Positions 1-10,803 of a DNA stretch of 64,000 bases are shown in pieces. Under the pieces are notes generated by a model. It made no database searches, was not told the origin of the DNA, and was given only the letters and a program-made list of their open reading frames with translations. Origin of the DNA: Mantis religiosa (taxonomy: Eukaryota; Arthropoda; Insecta; Mantodea; Mantidae). The number at the start of each line of letters is the position of its first letter. Position 1 is the first letter of the stretch. Both the position numbers and the translations under genes were made by a program. The DNA lies in assembly GCA_030765055.1 (NCBI GenBank), contig JAUKNK010000150.1:129001-193000 (forward strand), in the 5' to 3' direction.

Positions 1-1022
1 GAAGTGGTTTCATAGCTACAACAATTATTTACTAGTTGAAGTGCATTTTTATAGAATATGTGGCTAAATAGTTTAGCTAATGTTTGTTATGTAGTTACAT
101 ATTTTAGTAAATATTTATATTGGAGATATTAACTTTTGAAAATTAGACATTTACTGAAATCTATATTACTGAAGTATATTCAAGGGTATGATTAAACATT
201 ATTTTATCCAGTCTAAATTTAATTTTAAAAAGGTGGAGTGTGATGCATTATTGACATTTTTCAAATTTAGTTTTGAAGTTGCTACTCATAAACCTGATTC
301 ACATTTTGCAGTTTACAGTTTACAGACTGAATATCATTTTAAAGATTATTAGACCAAGTTTCCGATTGACAGGAATTATTTATTTTTCCCCGCTTAATTA
401 AGGCAACTGTTCTATTTTACTAAAAAGATAAACATCAGAATTTCAAGGGAAACAAAACTTTGAGATTTCCTTAACAAATCGAATGCGTTACGTCATATCG
501 TTTTCTCTGTGAACTATCGTTTACTTTTATATAGTTACTACAATTTGTTCTTTGAGAATTGCTTTTATGTACTTTTCGTAAATCGAACTAAGCTTGTGCA
601 GAAATAGTTACATTATAGATTTCTTGTAGTTACAAGAGATACAAAAGAAACCAAAGTACTTATTCCTCCCACGATAGCAAATAACAACCGAATAGCGACT
701 GGCCTTTAAAAATGAAAAATTACTGAACAATTCAGACCAACACTAACTGGCTTATAGCACAAAGGAGGTTACTCGAAATAAATTGTGTGTATTGAGAGTT
801 CTGGGCCTTTTTGTGTTATCTGTTTTGTCCTGTATGTTTATTACACCTGTTATACAAAATTAAACAACAAATGTTCTCAATGAAGAGAACCACAGGGGCT
901 GTTCCCAGAAAGTATAAGGCCTCCATTTAATTATTTTAATCCAAATGCATTAAATATGTGGTATTTTAATCAAAATACTTATGAGCCAACTAAAATAATT
1001 CAGAATATGGACAACTTTCCAG
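1..1022. other. no gene seen; AT-rich flank
   Basis: I see no coding frame, RNA gene or terminal repeat in this AT-rich stretch. It is the left flank of the retrocopy that begins just after 1023. Confidence 0.5.
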
Positions 1023-1285
1023 TATAAAGCGTTTTTTGTTTCTGTTCCATTTATACCCCGCGTTTAAATGCCGTTCACCTTTGGAACATATCGCCCATTC
1101 GCGATGGTGTTTAACTTGTAAACGTTGGCTTGCTGGTACTCTGGATCTTTAATCATTATATCACGCACATTGTGTTTATCTCCAACTGAAAAGCTTTTTA
1201 CATGGATCGTCAATTTGTATATACATAAAATTAATACAATAACTAGGAACATTTTTACAAAGTTGAGAAGTGTAAATAGCATATT

Positions 1286-1613
1286 CTACATAATCTGTTT
1301 ATATTCTTTCACGGAGTAAAATACTTTTTGTAATAAATAAGTTTTGACAGCCTTTAGTTTTGCTTTCCCGTTTGTTATCTCTTTGATTTCAGCCGGTAGG
1401 TGGTTATACAAATCTTTGATGCTATTTTCTATGCATTTATTATTTAGGATACCAGTAAGTCTGTTTCTAAAATAATTATCTTTTGTTCTGGAGTTATGTT
1501 TGTGGATGTTACTATTTTTGTTTTGATCATACCTTTTTAATGTAAGTTTGATACATTCATATATATATAATGAAAGTAATGTTAAAATATTTAGTTTTTT
1601 AATGCATTTATAT
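1286..1613 (-). pseudogene. non-LTR retrotransposon RT, C-terminal end
   Basis: Minus-strand translation gives a typical jockey/CR1-type C-terminus, including NSRTKDNYFRN, then LYNHLPAEIK, ending at a TAG at 1286-1288. The frame is cut at 1613 by the gypsy LTR and resumes at 6707, so this and 6707-7350 are two halves of one reverse transcriptase. The region after the stop is the LINE 3' untranslated tail. The clade cannot be fixed by eye. Confidence 0.6.
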
Positions 1614-1963
1614 TGTCACCCGAACGTCGGAACTCCCTATAGAACCGGCCGGCAGCAGCAGGAAGCGGTAGGTGTTCGCCACACCCACTCATTTGTCTTA
1701 TAGCGGTAACAAGGGTTGGCTGGAAAAACATCACTGTGCCGTCTCTTTCCGTTCCACCTGAGTTCTCGAACTTACGGGATATATCATCTAATCCAGAACC
1801 TTCTAGATTGGCCAGTTGGCCCTATATAAGCAACACTTCTGGCTGGAGGAGAGTGAGTTCTCGGCGAGCAGCGAGGCAGCGCCGTGCTAGTGTACGGACG
1901 AGAAGACTGTGTACGTGCATCGGAAGAGTGTGCGTAACTGTGAGCGTGCAGTGGAACTGTAAC
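1614..1963 (+). repeat. 5' LTR, truncated at its 3' side
   Basis: This aligns with the first about 350 bp of the 3' LTR at 6217. Homology ends near 1963 and the sequence passes straight into gag, so the end of R/U5, the primer-binding site and the start of gag are deleted. A TATA-like box lies at 1823. Confidence 0.85.
1823..1830 (+). promoter_or_regulatory. LTR TATA-like box
   Basis: TATATAAG stands at the same place in the 3' LTR (6426-6433). It is the likely core promoter of the element; inferred from position and sequence only. Confidence 0.5.
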
Positions 1964-1966
1964 GGA

Positions 1967-2451
1967 AGGGTCGCGACACAACATCAGCGCGTGTCAAACC
2001 TCCGAAATATAACGGCACGTCAACGTTTGAGCTCTTGCGCCGCCAGTTCGACACAGTGGCCAAGCACAACAAATGGTCACCAAAAGAAAAGGCAACACAG
2101 TTAATATCCAGCTTCCAGAGACGGGCCGCGGAAGTCCTGAACGCGGTTCAGTCAACGGCGGCACCCAAGGACATCTGGAAGGCCCTGAAGAATCGTTTCG
2201 GAAACCACCGCTTAGCCGCAGCGCACCGCAGCCAGCTAAAGGCAAGGTCACAGCAGCCAGGGGAGACGCTGCTGGAGTTCGCCTTGGCAGTTGAACAACT
2301 GGCAAGCAAAGCCCTAGTCGACCTCCCACCAGAGTTCCTGTCCCGGGAAGCTGCCCACATCTTCGTTGACGGGGTACGGGACACGGAGATGCGTCAGCGC
2401 CTAATGCTCGACGATTATAAAACAGTCCACGAGGCGCTATGGCAGCATTAA
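1967..2451 (+). pseudogene. gypsy gag (capsid part), N-terminally truncated
   Basis: An open frame running out of the LTR remnant reads PPKYNGTSTFELLRRQF, a familiar start of the capsid region in arthropod gypsy-type Gag. It continues through an Arg/Ala-rich helical region (KDIWKALKNRFG, then LMLDDYKTVHEAL) and stops at a TAA at 2449-2451. The Gag N-terminus is missing because of the LTR-gag deletion. The zinc-knuckle part follows in another frame, so a frameshift separates them. Confidence 0.75.
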
Positions 2452-2636
2452 GGATGGGGGCGGCCAATGTAACAGCTATCCCCACGTCGAGAACCAGGAG
2501 TGTTTGTTACACCGGAGACAGAAGACCAGCCGAGGGATGCCGGCGAACAAATAGTGGCCTGTGTTGGGGCTGTGGACGGCCCGGACACCTGCAGAGAGAC
2601 TGCCCACACCACGAAGGGCAGCCGGAAAACGAGTAA
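2439..2636 (+). pseudogene. gypsy gag nucleocapsid, CCHC zinc knuckle
   Basis: The frame contains CWGCGRPGHLQRDC, an exact CX2CX4HX4C zinc knuckle that binds genomic RNA in retroelement Gag proteins. It is frame-shifted relative to the capsid part just upstream and ends at a TAA after a short acidic tail. Confidence 0.8.
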
Positions 2637-2699
2637 GGGCCGTCGTGGAGAGGGAAACGTCGGCGCCATAACCACCATCCCCTCGAGTGACACTGCGCG

Positions 2700-3259
2700 C
2701 CATCAGCCGGCGTATGGATGACAGCCTCATCTCGGACGGCTGCGTAAGAGGAATGCCGTGCCGCGTGCTGGTGGACACCGGGGCGGCCGTGACCATCATC
2801 AGACCTGACGTGGCGAAAGGTTTGCCGACAGGGAAGCCGAGCTGACCATACCAGCTCGTCACAACATCGGGCGACACCTTGCCTGTGGAGAAGGAGGCCC
2901 TGCTGAAGCTGACCTTGGGAAGCAGCACCGTACGTCTGTGGGTGTTCCTCGCAAAAGTGGCCGAGGAGGTGGTACTGGGATTGGATACCCTCAGGAGCCA
3001 TGAGGCGACGGTCGACGTCGGCAAGAAGATCCTGTGGCTCAACGGAGAAGAGGTTACACGCCGTCAACCAGAAGAGCGCCTTGGAATTTGCAGGGTTGTC
3101 TTGAGCGAAGACGTGGTTGTCCCCGCGAGGAGCGAGGTGGTGGTGACGGCGCGACTGGAAGGCCAGAGAACCAGGTACATAATGCTGGAACAGAAGACGC
3201 CTGTACACGAACTGTGTTTAGCCAGGGAATTCTGCCGTGCCGAGAGGAGGTACCAGTGA
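2700..3259 (+). pseudogene. gypsy retropepsin (protease)
   Basis: The triplet LVDTGAAVTII at about 2768-2800 is the aspartic protease active-site motif DTG. The C-terminal part of the domain (VLGLDTLRSHEA near 2976-3005) is the usual second signature. A TGA falls between the two, and the frame ends with another stop at 3257-3259, where a frameshift leads into the reverse transcriptase. It would have processed Gag-Pol. Confidence 0.75.
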
Positions 3260-4290
3260 GACTGCAAAATCCAACGGACACCGATCACGACGTCCAGGCC
3301 GGGACGGAGTTGGGAACGTGCGAGCCCATGGTGAGCGTAACAGCAATCGACAAGACACAGGAGCCGGTGCCGACGCAACACCTGGGGCCCTGGGTAGAAG
3401 GCCTACTGGAGAGGGCGGCCGACCACCTGACCGCAGAACAGCTGGAGAAAGTTCGACAACTGCTGAGGCGATACAAGAGCGCCTTCAGCCAAGGTGATAG
3501 TGACTACGGCCGCACGGACAAAGTGCTTCACCGCATCGACACCGGGGACGCCCGGCCTATTCGGCAACCACCTAGACGTGCTCCGCTGGCGAAGCAAGGG
3601 GCGGTACGAGACATGCTGGAGGACATGAGATCCAGTGGAGTGATTGAAGAGTCTGTCAGTCCTTGGTGTTCCCCTGTAATCTTGGTGACAAAGAAGAACG
3701 GCGAGCTGCGCTTCTGCGTGGACTACAGAAAGTTGAACGCTGTCACCTGGAAGGAATGTTTCCCCTTACCCCGGATTGACGACACCTTGTACACGCGAGC
3801 TGGTGCACAGCGGTTCTCGAACCTGGCCCTGAAGTCGGGCTACTGGCAGGTCGCTATAGACCCAAGAGACAAGGAGTAGGCCACATTCTCGACAGGCCAA
3901 GGACCCTGGCAGTTCACGGTTATGCACTTTGGCCTCTGCAATGCACCAGCTACCTTCCAACGCCTCATGGAGTCAGTGATGAGAGGACTGACTTACGACG
4001 CCTGGCTGATATACCTGGACGATATCATCGTCGGTAAAACTTGGGAAGACCATCTCGAGAATTTGAGTAAGGTGCTACAGAGACTGCAGGCGACCAACTT
4101 GAAGTTGAACGCGAAGAAGTGCCAGCTCTTCCGCAAGGAAGTTAACTACTTGGGCCACATAGTCTCAGCAGTCCGAGTGGCCACAGATCCGGAGAAGACA
4201 CAGGCTGTGATAGATTGGCCTCGCCCAAAAATAAGAAATTGTTGCGCAGTTTCTTGGGGATGTGCAGTTATTACCGTCGCTTCATAAAGG
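3260..4290 (+). pseudogene. gypsy reverse transcriptase
   Basis: The frame shows the full gypsy RT motif series: VSPWCSPVILVTKKNG, LRFCVDYRKLNAVT, FGLCNAPATFQRLM and the catalytic YLDDII at about 4009-4026, then the NAKKCQLF and VNYLGHIVS thumb motifs. A TAG at 3877-3879 interrupts the palm and a frameshift near 4220 moves the coding into another frame. This domain copies element RNA into DNA. It cannot work as it stands. Confidence 0.9.
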
Positions 4291-4800
4291 GGGTCCCCAA
4301 CATCGCCAAACCACTCACCTTCCTGACAGAGGAACACCATCCTTATGTGTGGACGGAGGACGCCGAAGACGCTTTCCAGCACCTGAAGGAGACCCTGTGC
4401 GGTGCTCCAATGTTGGGTTTCCCACAACCGGGTGGCGCCTTCATTGTCGACACCGACGCCAGCGAACATTGCATTGGAGGTGTCCTATATCAGATCCAGG
4501 ATGGCCATGAGCGGCTGATGGCCTGCTACACCAAGACGATATCCAAGGCAGAGAAGAACTACTGCGTCACCCGACGGGAGTTACTGGCGGTAGTGAACAC
4601 CTTAGAGCACTTCCACAAATACCTGTACAGTCAGCATTTCCACCTGAGGACTGACCATTCTGCCTAACCTGGCTATTGAGCTTTAGGAACCTGGAAGGCA
4701 AGACAGCACGTTGGGTCCAGAGGCTGCAGGAGTACGACTTCACCTCGGAACATCGTAGAGGAAAAAGCCACGGTAACGCTGACGCCATGTCCCGAAGGCC
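4215..4800 (+). pseudogene. gypsy RT connection and RNase H
   Basis: After the thumb comes SFLGMCSYYRRFIKG, the connection region, then the RNase H start AFIVDTDASEHCIGGVL, whose first catalytic Asp is present, and YCVTRRELLAVV with the catalytic Glu. The frame stops at 4667 and the rest of RNase H continues after a one-base shift. The segments at 4296-4520 and about 4820-5250 are the ones retained in the short elements at 37.4 and 41.1 kb. Confidence 0.85.
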
Positions 4801-4989
4801 CTGTCCAGGAGAGTGCGGCCAGTGAGCAAGAGTGGAAGAGAAGAAGTGCGCCGCAGCAGTCCGAGTAGTCCGGGCAGTGCCTGCGGACGGCTGGGATAGC
4901 TCAGGCCCGAGGAGGGAGCAGCTGGCGGACGCAGACTTGGGGCCACTCTCGAGGGAAGTGTAGGCAGGGACGAGACCAACCTGGGAGGA

Positions 4990-6205
4990 CATCGCACCGA
5001 GGAGCGCCACCTACAAGTCATACTGGGCCAAATGGGACTCGTTGAAGACTAGAGAGGGCGTGCTGTTCCGGGTATGGGAGTCACCCAATGGGAAGACGCA
5101 GAGAGAACAGTTGGTAATTCCCCGCAGTAAGGTACCGGAAGTCTTGGAGGAAGTGCACGCCGGTACTTCAGGAGGACACCTGGGAGCAAACCGAACGATT
5201 GACAAACTACGGCAGCGCTACTACTGGCTGAGACTCCGAGCAGATGCTGAGAGATGGTGCCGTGAGTGACACGTGTGCATGGCGAGTCGCGGCCACCAGG
5301 CTAGAAGCCGGGGTCGCATGCAGCAGTACGACGCTGGAGCGCCATTCGAACTGATCGCCGTTGACATTGCTGGACCATTCCCAGTTTCCGACCGAGGCAA
5401 CAAGTACCTAATGGTGGTCGTGGACTACTTCACCAAGTGGATGGAGGTGTATGCCATCCCAAAGCAATAGGCAAAGACAATCGCAGACTGCCTCGTGGAG
5501 CAAGTGTTCTGTCGATTTGGGGTGCCGTTAGAGCTACACAGTGACCAGGGTACCAACTTTGAGTCCAACTTAATGAAGGAGGCGCTACAAAGGCTTGGGG
5601 TGAACAAGACCCGCACGACGCCTCTACATAAATCGTCGGATGGCATAGTGGAAAGATATATCAAGACGTTAGAGGAACACCTGAGGAATGTCGTGGCCAG
5701 CAATCAGCGAGACTGGGACGTCAAGGTGCCATTGTTCTTGCTGGCCTACCGCACGTCTACACACGACACAACTGGGATGACGCCAGCCAGCTTAATGTTT
5801 GGCAGGGAGTTACGCCTCCCTTGTTACCTGGCTTTTGGAAGCCCTCCGTAGGCGAAGCAGCCGGTGACCGAGTATGTGGGCAACCTGGTGGACCACCTAC
5901 ATGACATGCACGAGATGGCTCGCCAGAAAATCCAGAAGGTGAGCGACCGCATGAAGACCAGGTATGACAGGCAAGCCAACAGACAAGGGTTCCAGCAAGG
6001 TGGCCTGGTCTGGTTGTACCGTCCTCCCCGGACCAAGGGACGCTGCCCGAAGCTTCAACCGCCATGGCAAGGACCATACCGGGTGGTGAAGAGGACTAAC
6101 GACGTGGTCTACCGCATCCAAAAGTTTCCCCGAGGGAAGATGTTGGTGGTACACCTGGATCGCCTGGCACGCTACGACGGTGGTGTTCGGGACGACCAGC
6201 TTTGA
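4990..6205 (+). pseudogene. gypsy integrase
   Basis: The N-terminal zinc-binding half is present (HLGANRTIDKLRQRYYW), but the second half reads CRE-stop-HVC, so a Cys codon has become TGA at 5267-5269. The catalytic core has Asp in IAVDIAGPFPV, Asp in LHSDQGTNFES and Glu in IVERYIKTLEEHL. Further TAG stops lie at 5468-5470 and 5849-5851, all in one frame. The C-terminal part includes GGLVWLYRP and GPYRVVKR, usual for gypsy integrases. The frame ends 11 bp before the 3' LTR. Confidence 0.9.
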
Positions 6206-6216
6206 GGAGGGAGCAG
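6203..6216 (+). other. polypurine tract
   Basis: TGAGGAGGGAGCAG lies directly before the 3' LTR and is the expected primer site for plus-strand DNA synthesis. The same purine-rich run precedes the 3' LTR of the short elements. Confidence 0.75.
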
Positions 6217-6706
6217 TGTCACCCGCACGTCGGAACTCCCTATAGAACCGACCGGCAGCAGCAGGAAACAATAGGCGTTCGCCACGCCCACTCATTTGTC
6301 TTATTGCGGTAACAAAGTTTGGCTGGAAAAACATCACTTTGCCTTCTCTTTCCGTTCAACCTGAGTTCTCGAACTTACGGGATATTTCATCTATTACAGT
6401 ACCTTCTTGGTTGGCCAGTTGGCCCTATATAAGCAACACGTCGGACTGGAGGAGAGTGAGTTCTTGGCGAGCAGCGAGGCAGCGCCGTGCTAGTGTATGG
6501 ACGAGAAGACTCTGTACGTGCATCGGAAGAGTGTGCGTAACTGTGAGCGTAGAGTGGAACTGTAACTGACGAACTGGTGAAACGTAATTGTGTGCATTAC
6601 GTAATTCTGTGTAAGTGGCAAGTGTTCAACTGTAAGTCAGTGGAAATAAAGAACATTTTGAGTTTGTGCAGTTGGACTTTTAATCTCACGAATTCACAAA
6701 GTCACA
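6217..6706 (+). repeat. 3' LTR (490 bp)
   Basis: A complete LTR from TGTCACCCG to AAAGTCACA, with a TATA-like box at 6426-6433 and an AATAAA at about 6644. It is followed by the ATAT target duplication. The solo LTRs at 10306 and 63406 belong to this sub-family. Confidence 0.9.
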
Positions 6707-7350
6707 ATATATGTGTCTCTTTTCTGTGTTACTGCCATCAAAAGTATTGCTCTTAGATGCAATCTAAATAGTCTTAAAGCTAAAGTTTTTTGTACTGTGC
6801 CCTATAATATTATATAGCTTAAGTGAGAGTGAACGAATGCATAGTATGTTTGGTTAATACATTTTTATCTATTATTTCTATTGTGTGTTTTAAGATATAT
6901 ATATATCTATATATATACCTGGATTAACTTTTTTATTACTTTTTGAACATGTCCATTCCAATTCAATTTGTTGTTTATTACTAATCCTAAGAAGTTTGTT
7001 TCATTTACCTGTTGAATCTGTTTGTTTTCTATTGTTAACTTTATATTTGCCTGTTTTTTGTTGTTAAGACTGATTTGTATCCACTCTGTTTCGTTTGTGC
7101 TAAATATCATGCCTAACTTTTCTAAATGTCTGTTTACTTTTACCCGTAAGGTATTTGCCCTATTTTGTGCTTCCATTTCTGTTTCTCCTGTTACTAAAAT
7201 AGTGGCGGCATCTGCATAGCCTATTGCTATTCCCCCTGCTTCTTTTATTATTTGAAATAAGTTGTTTATATATAGGAATAAATATGGTCCTAATTTTGAG
7301 CCTTGGGGCACTCAATGTGTTACTTTTTTGATTGATGATCGAAAAAATGG
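6707..7350 (-). pseudogene. non-LTR retrotransposon RT, palm region
   Basis: Minus-strand translation gives VPQGSKLGPYLFLYINNL, the RT motif before the active site. A TGA replaces the expected Gly codon in front of it. The active site reads GYADAATILV, so the second catalytic Asp is lost (normally YADD). Next comes the NFLGLVINNKLNW thumb motif. The coding is cut by the gypsy element at 6706 and resumes at 1613. Upstream of 7350 it joins SINE-like sequence rather than the rest of an ORF2. Confidence 0.8.
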
Positions 7351-7355
7351 TATAG

Positions 7356-7512
7356 TGTGCGTGATATAATGACGCACATTATATCACACTGTCATACATA
7401 CACACTGTCATTCATACTTCCAGGCCCTGGGAAAAATGGGGATTCGTCTTGGTTGGAGAAACATCTCCACCTCCAGCTCGGAATCTAAACCGCTACCCCT
7501 TGCACAGCAGGC
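7356..7512 (-). repeat. tRNA-derived SINE body, 5'-truncated, joined to LINE
   Basis: The minus strand from 7512 matches the SINE at 36.2-36.37 kb: a B-box-like GGTTTAGATTCC, then the body word GGTGGAGATGTTTCTCCAACC, trimmed here to its match with the other copy. The junction with the LINE at 7356-7393 is an imperfect palindrome built from GTGCGTGATATAATG and its reverse. Confidence 0.6.
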
Positions 7513-7624
7513 ATAAAGCGTACTTTTGTTTGGAGAACTTTCAAGAAAGTCTTGTCCTTTCTTTGGAAGACGCCAACTAAATTACAAACTTTGGAAATAA
7601 TCGGATCTTTCGCTTTTTACTTAT

Positions 7625-7664
<40 letters not shown>

Positions 7665-7729
7665 AACACACACACACACAAACACACACACACAAACACA
7701 CACACACACACACAAACACACACAAACAG
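7625..7729. repeat. CA microsatellite
   Basis: A run of CA with scattered AACA interruptions. The open frame across it is a compositional artefact. From here to 8029 I see nothing else. Confidence 0.95.
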
Positions 7730-8031
7730 AGAGAGTGACATTTTCTAAAAATGTTTTTATTGGGGTTCAAAGGGTCTCAAAGCGTATAATTTATATACAG
7801 CAAATAGAGTAAATAATGATTATTAATATTATACCTTCAACCAAAATACATGTTTTAAATTTATGTAGAGTCGCTTTAACAGCTAAGTCATATCGCAACT
7901 ATTTAGTATAATTCATGGTATACAATAAATTGGTTACAATTATTTAAACAAAAGCATTAAAACAATAAATAACTAGTGAATATGGCAAAGTTATTCAATA
8001 CCTATAAATCATAAGGATAAAGTCCTGACTA

Positions 8032-9358
8032 CGAGGCATGTTTTTTAGTCAGTACCATTTTGCAATTCCGCCGCCGCAGCGCTACGGTCGGCGTTCCGTG
8101 CATGCGCACTGGTTACCTACATCTCTTGTCTACGCACTGACGCCATTACCGTCTGATTCTTCATTGCATACGTTGGTTACTGAGTGTTTAAGTTGCCTCC
8201 GACAATCGTGAGTCCCGCAGATTGTGAAGTACGGGCTCTTATACGATTTCTTAGTGCTAATGCGTAAAGCCGATCGATACTAATCGTGAGATCTGTGAAG
8301 TTTACGGACAAAACATTATGAGTGATGGAATGGCAAGGAAATGGGTGAGAGCATTTAAAGATGGCCGCAAAAAGTGCATGATGAAAATCGGAGTGGGCGT
8401 CCTTCGGTCGTTACTGAAGATTTGGTGTAGAAAGTGGACGAAGAGGTGAGAGAAAACAGACGCTTTACAATTGCATCACTGTGCGACTATTTTCCTCAAT
8501 ATTGTCTCAGTGTTTTGTATCGCATTATGACAGAGAACTTGAAGTACCGGAAATTGTGTTCACGTTAGGTTTCGAAATATTGACGGATTTGCACAAAACC
8601 CAACGTTTAGGCACTGCATTGACTTTACTTGAACGGTACCACAATGAAGGTGAAGATTTTTTAGACCAAATTGTTACAGGTGACGAAACATGGGTGACCT
8701 ACGTCACACCAGAATCGAAACAACAATCCATGGAATGGCGACATTCATCAACACCCACAAAAGGAAAGTTTAGGCAAACAATTTCTGCCCGGAAAATCAT
8801 GTGTACAGTTTTTTTGGGACAGAAAAAAGTTTTGCTAGTGGAGTTTCTGCCTCGTAATGAGACAATCAATGCAGCGTCTTATTGTGAGACATTGAACAAT
8901 CTGCGTCGTACAATCCAGAACAAAAGAGGTGGCAAGTTAGGTGATGGTATCGTTTTCCTGCATGACAATGCCCGTCCACATGTGACTAATCGAACCAAAG
9001 ATCACATTAAAATTTTTCAATGGGAAACTCTAGATCGTCCTCCATACAGCCCTGATCTAACGCCCAGCGACTACCATTTGTTCCTGCACTTGAAGAAACA
9101 TCTGGGCGGTCAGCGTCTTCAAGACGATAACGAAGTCAAAACAGTTGTGATACAGTGATTAACACGTCAGGCGGCAGAATTTTATGAGGAGGGTATTCAA
9201 AAACTGGTCCCACGTTATGACAAGTGCCTCAATGTTCATGAAAATTATGTAGAAAAGTAGACTAAGGTACAAGCTTTCATGTAAAAATAAAATTATTGCC
9301 ATATCTATTCACGTCTTTTTTTAATTCCAAAACGGTTCCGACTTAAAAACATGCCTCG
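8032..9358 (+). mobile_element. mariner element (1327 bp)
   Basis: Inverted ends of about 30 bp start CGAGGCATGTTTTT on both sides and are flanked by TA (8030-8031 and 9359-9360), the mariner target duplication. Length and coding content fit a complete but decayed mariner. Confidence 0.92.
8297..9258 (+). pseudogene. mariner transposase
   Basis: The catalytic triad can be seen: Asp in VTGDETWV (8682), Asp in LHDNARPH (8964) and Asp in LTPSDYHLF (9069). The last two are 34 residues apart, the D34D of mariners. The open part is 8481-9158. The N-terminal helix-turn-helix region (VYGQNIMSDGMARKWVR) lies upstream, split by frameshifts and an in-frame stop. The C-terminus, QAAEFYEEGIQKLVPRYDK, follows a TGA at 9156-9158. 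It cut and pasted the element; it is inactive here. Confidence 0.88.
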
Positions 9359-9439
9359 TAGCAATCAGTAGAGCAATAGTGTTTAGGAAATCAATTTACT
9401 GTATAATAACTTATGTATATTCTAAATTAGTATCCTTAG

Positions 9440-10000
9440 AATTAATATTCGTATACAAGTTTTTACTTTTGAGGAATAGCAGTACGTGTTTGAAGTTGGA
9501 TGGCGTTTTCAGAATGATGGATAAGTCTCCAGTGATGTGATGAAGCTGTCCTGAAGCGTATTCCTTGCACTCTGTGAGGAGATGGTTTACTGTGAGGCCG
9601 GTGTTAACTGGCCTTTACTAAGGAGTACAAGTGGGTTAATATTGTGTGACCAATGCGGAAACTTGCTCCTTCCTGCTAAGAGATGTCCCCTTTCTTTACA
9701 CATGTAACTTTTCTGGAGGCGATTGATTCCTGAATTGTTTCCATTTTGTGTTTATTACTCTGAAGAAGTATTTTGTAATATCCTGATAAGGTACTGTTTG
9801 TTGTTCATCTGAGGCTGAGAGTTGGCCTGCTTCTTTAGCAGCTTTGTCCGCTTCTTAAATTTCCCCTTATGCTGCAGTGAAAATAACAATTTCCTTTTTA
9901 CTGAGAGCAATGAAATAAAGGCTGTGGATATCTTGAAGTAGTTGAAGGTCAGTTGATCCGTCTTTAAGACCTTTTAGAGAACCTAATGAATTAGAAATTG
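9440..10000 (-). pseudogene. LINE RNase H and C-terminus
   Basis: On the minus strand, LQLLQDIHSLYFIALSKK precedes EADKAAKEAGQL, which match the last motifs of a retrotransposon RNase H. After them comes TVNHLLTECKEY, the usual C-terminal Cys/His-like motif of RNase H-bearing LINEs. Several stops interrupt it. Only the end of an ORF2 is present. It is not obviously the same family as the LINE at 40-47.8 kb. Confidence 0.6.
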
Positions 10001-10305
10001 TAAGATATCTACCACAATAGATTGGATTGTGTATGTCAAAGTTTGCTTATATCCAGGATTTTCGCAGGAGAATATGGAATGCAACTTGAATCTAACGTAA
10101 GCAAATGCATTAAATGCCAATGCATTCTTATAATACCAAGTTTAATTGTCTTCCACCTTGGAGAATACCGACTGTTCAAAATACATTTGAAACATACCAC
10201 TATGTATGAAAAGGAAACAAGTAAAATTGTGGTTCTAAAAAGGGGAGTTTTTTCGTTGGTTGAACTGCTATGTTAAAACATTTGTATGCCGAACATAGAT
10301 AGTAC
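10001..10305. other. unassigned; short frame of unknown nature
   Basis: An 84-codon frame (10022-10276, plus) is present. It has no motif I recognise and no start context or neighbours that argue for a gene. Confidence 0.3.
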
Positions 10306-10790
10306 TGTGAATTTGTGGGTTCGTGAAATTAAATGTCCAATTGCACAAACTCAAAACGTTCTTTATTTCCACCGGATTACAATTGGAACACTCGCCAATT
10401 ACACGGAGTTACGTAGCGCACACAATTACAATTTACCAGTTCGTCTGTCAGGTCCACGGTACACTCACAATTACGTATAATTCCTCTGATACACGTACAC
10501 AGTCTTCCAGTCCGGTCACTAGCACGGCGCTCCTCACGCTGCTCGCCAAGAACGACTCGACTCGACCACTGCAGGACTTATATAGGGAGATCGCCGTTTC
10601 TGGGAGCCTCGCGGTACAGTGAATAATCCCGACTGTTCCAGACGTCAGGGAGAGGGGAAAGAGATGACTAGTGATATATTTCCAACCATCTCCTGGTTAG
10701 CGCTACAAGATAAATGGGTAGGCGTGGCGGAATGCTTCCCGTCTCTCACTAAGCCGTCAGTTGGTCGTGCCTTCCGATAATTGGGTGACA
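10306..10790 (-). repeat. solo LTR, gypsy sub-family of 6217
   Basis: In reverse orientation it starts TGTGAATTTGTGGG and ends GGGTGACA, and matches the 3' LTR at 6217 along its length. Flanks are GTAC and ATAC, one mismatch from a 4-bp duplication. No internal gypsy sequence is attached, so LTR-LTR recombination has removed it. Confidence 0.85.
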
Positions 10791-10803
10791 ATACATACTA
10801 TAT

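Larger units (their letters stand above)
1614..6706 (+). mobile_element. Ty3/gypsy LTR retrotransposon (defective)
   Basis: The element starts TGTCAC and ends GTCACA, flanked by the 4-bp duplication ATAT (1610-1613 and 6707-6710). It carries gag, protease, reverse transcriptase, RNase H and integrase in the gypsy order on the plus strand, with no envelope gene. The 5' LTR is cut short and joined directly to mid-gag sequence, so the primer-binding site is gone. There are at least three frameshifts and four in-frame stops in pol. The two LTRs have diverged visibly, which suggests an old copy. It inserted into the minus-strand LINE remnant. Confidence 0.9.
1024..7521 (-). mobile_element. SINE/LINE chimeric retrocopy, split by a gypsy element
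   Basis: Read on the minus strand, this unit runs from a truncated tRNA-like SINE head (about 7512) through a SINE body and the C-terminal half of a non-LTR reverse transcriptase to a LINE 3' tail ending near 1033. The 9-bp word ATAAAGCGT stands at both edges (1024-1032 and 7513-7521), as expected for one target-primed insertion. The 3' tail (about 1033-1180) matches the tail of the SINE at 34.95-36.2 kb. The gypsy element at 1614-6706 inserted later, inside the reverse transcriptase. Template switching between SINE and LINE RNA is my inference; an internally deleted LINE is the alternative. Confidence 0.65.

Noticed and set aside
1736..6077. Many frames of 60-230 codons antisense to or out of phase with the gypsy genes
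   Set aside because: They shadow recognised gypsy domains in GC-rich sequence and carry no motifs of their own.
7552..7812. Frame with alternating Thr/His
   Set aside because: It is a translation of the CA microsatellite.
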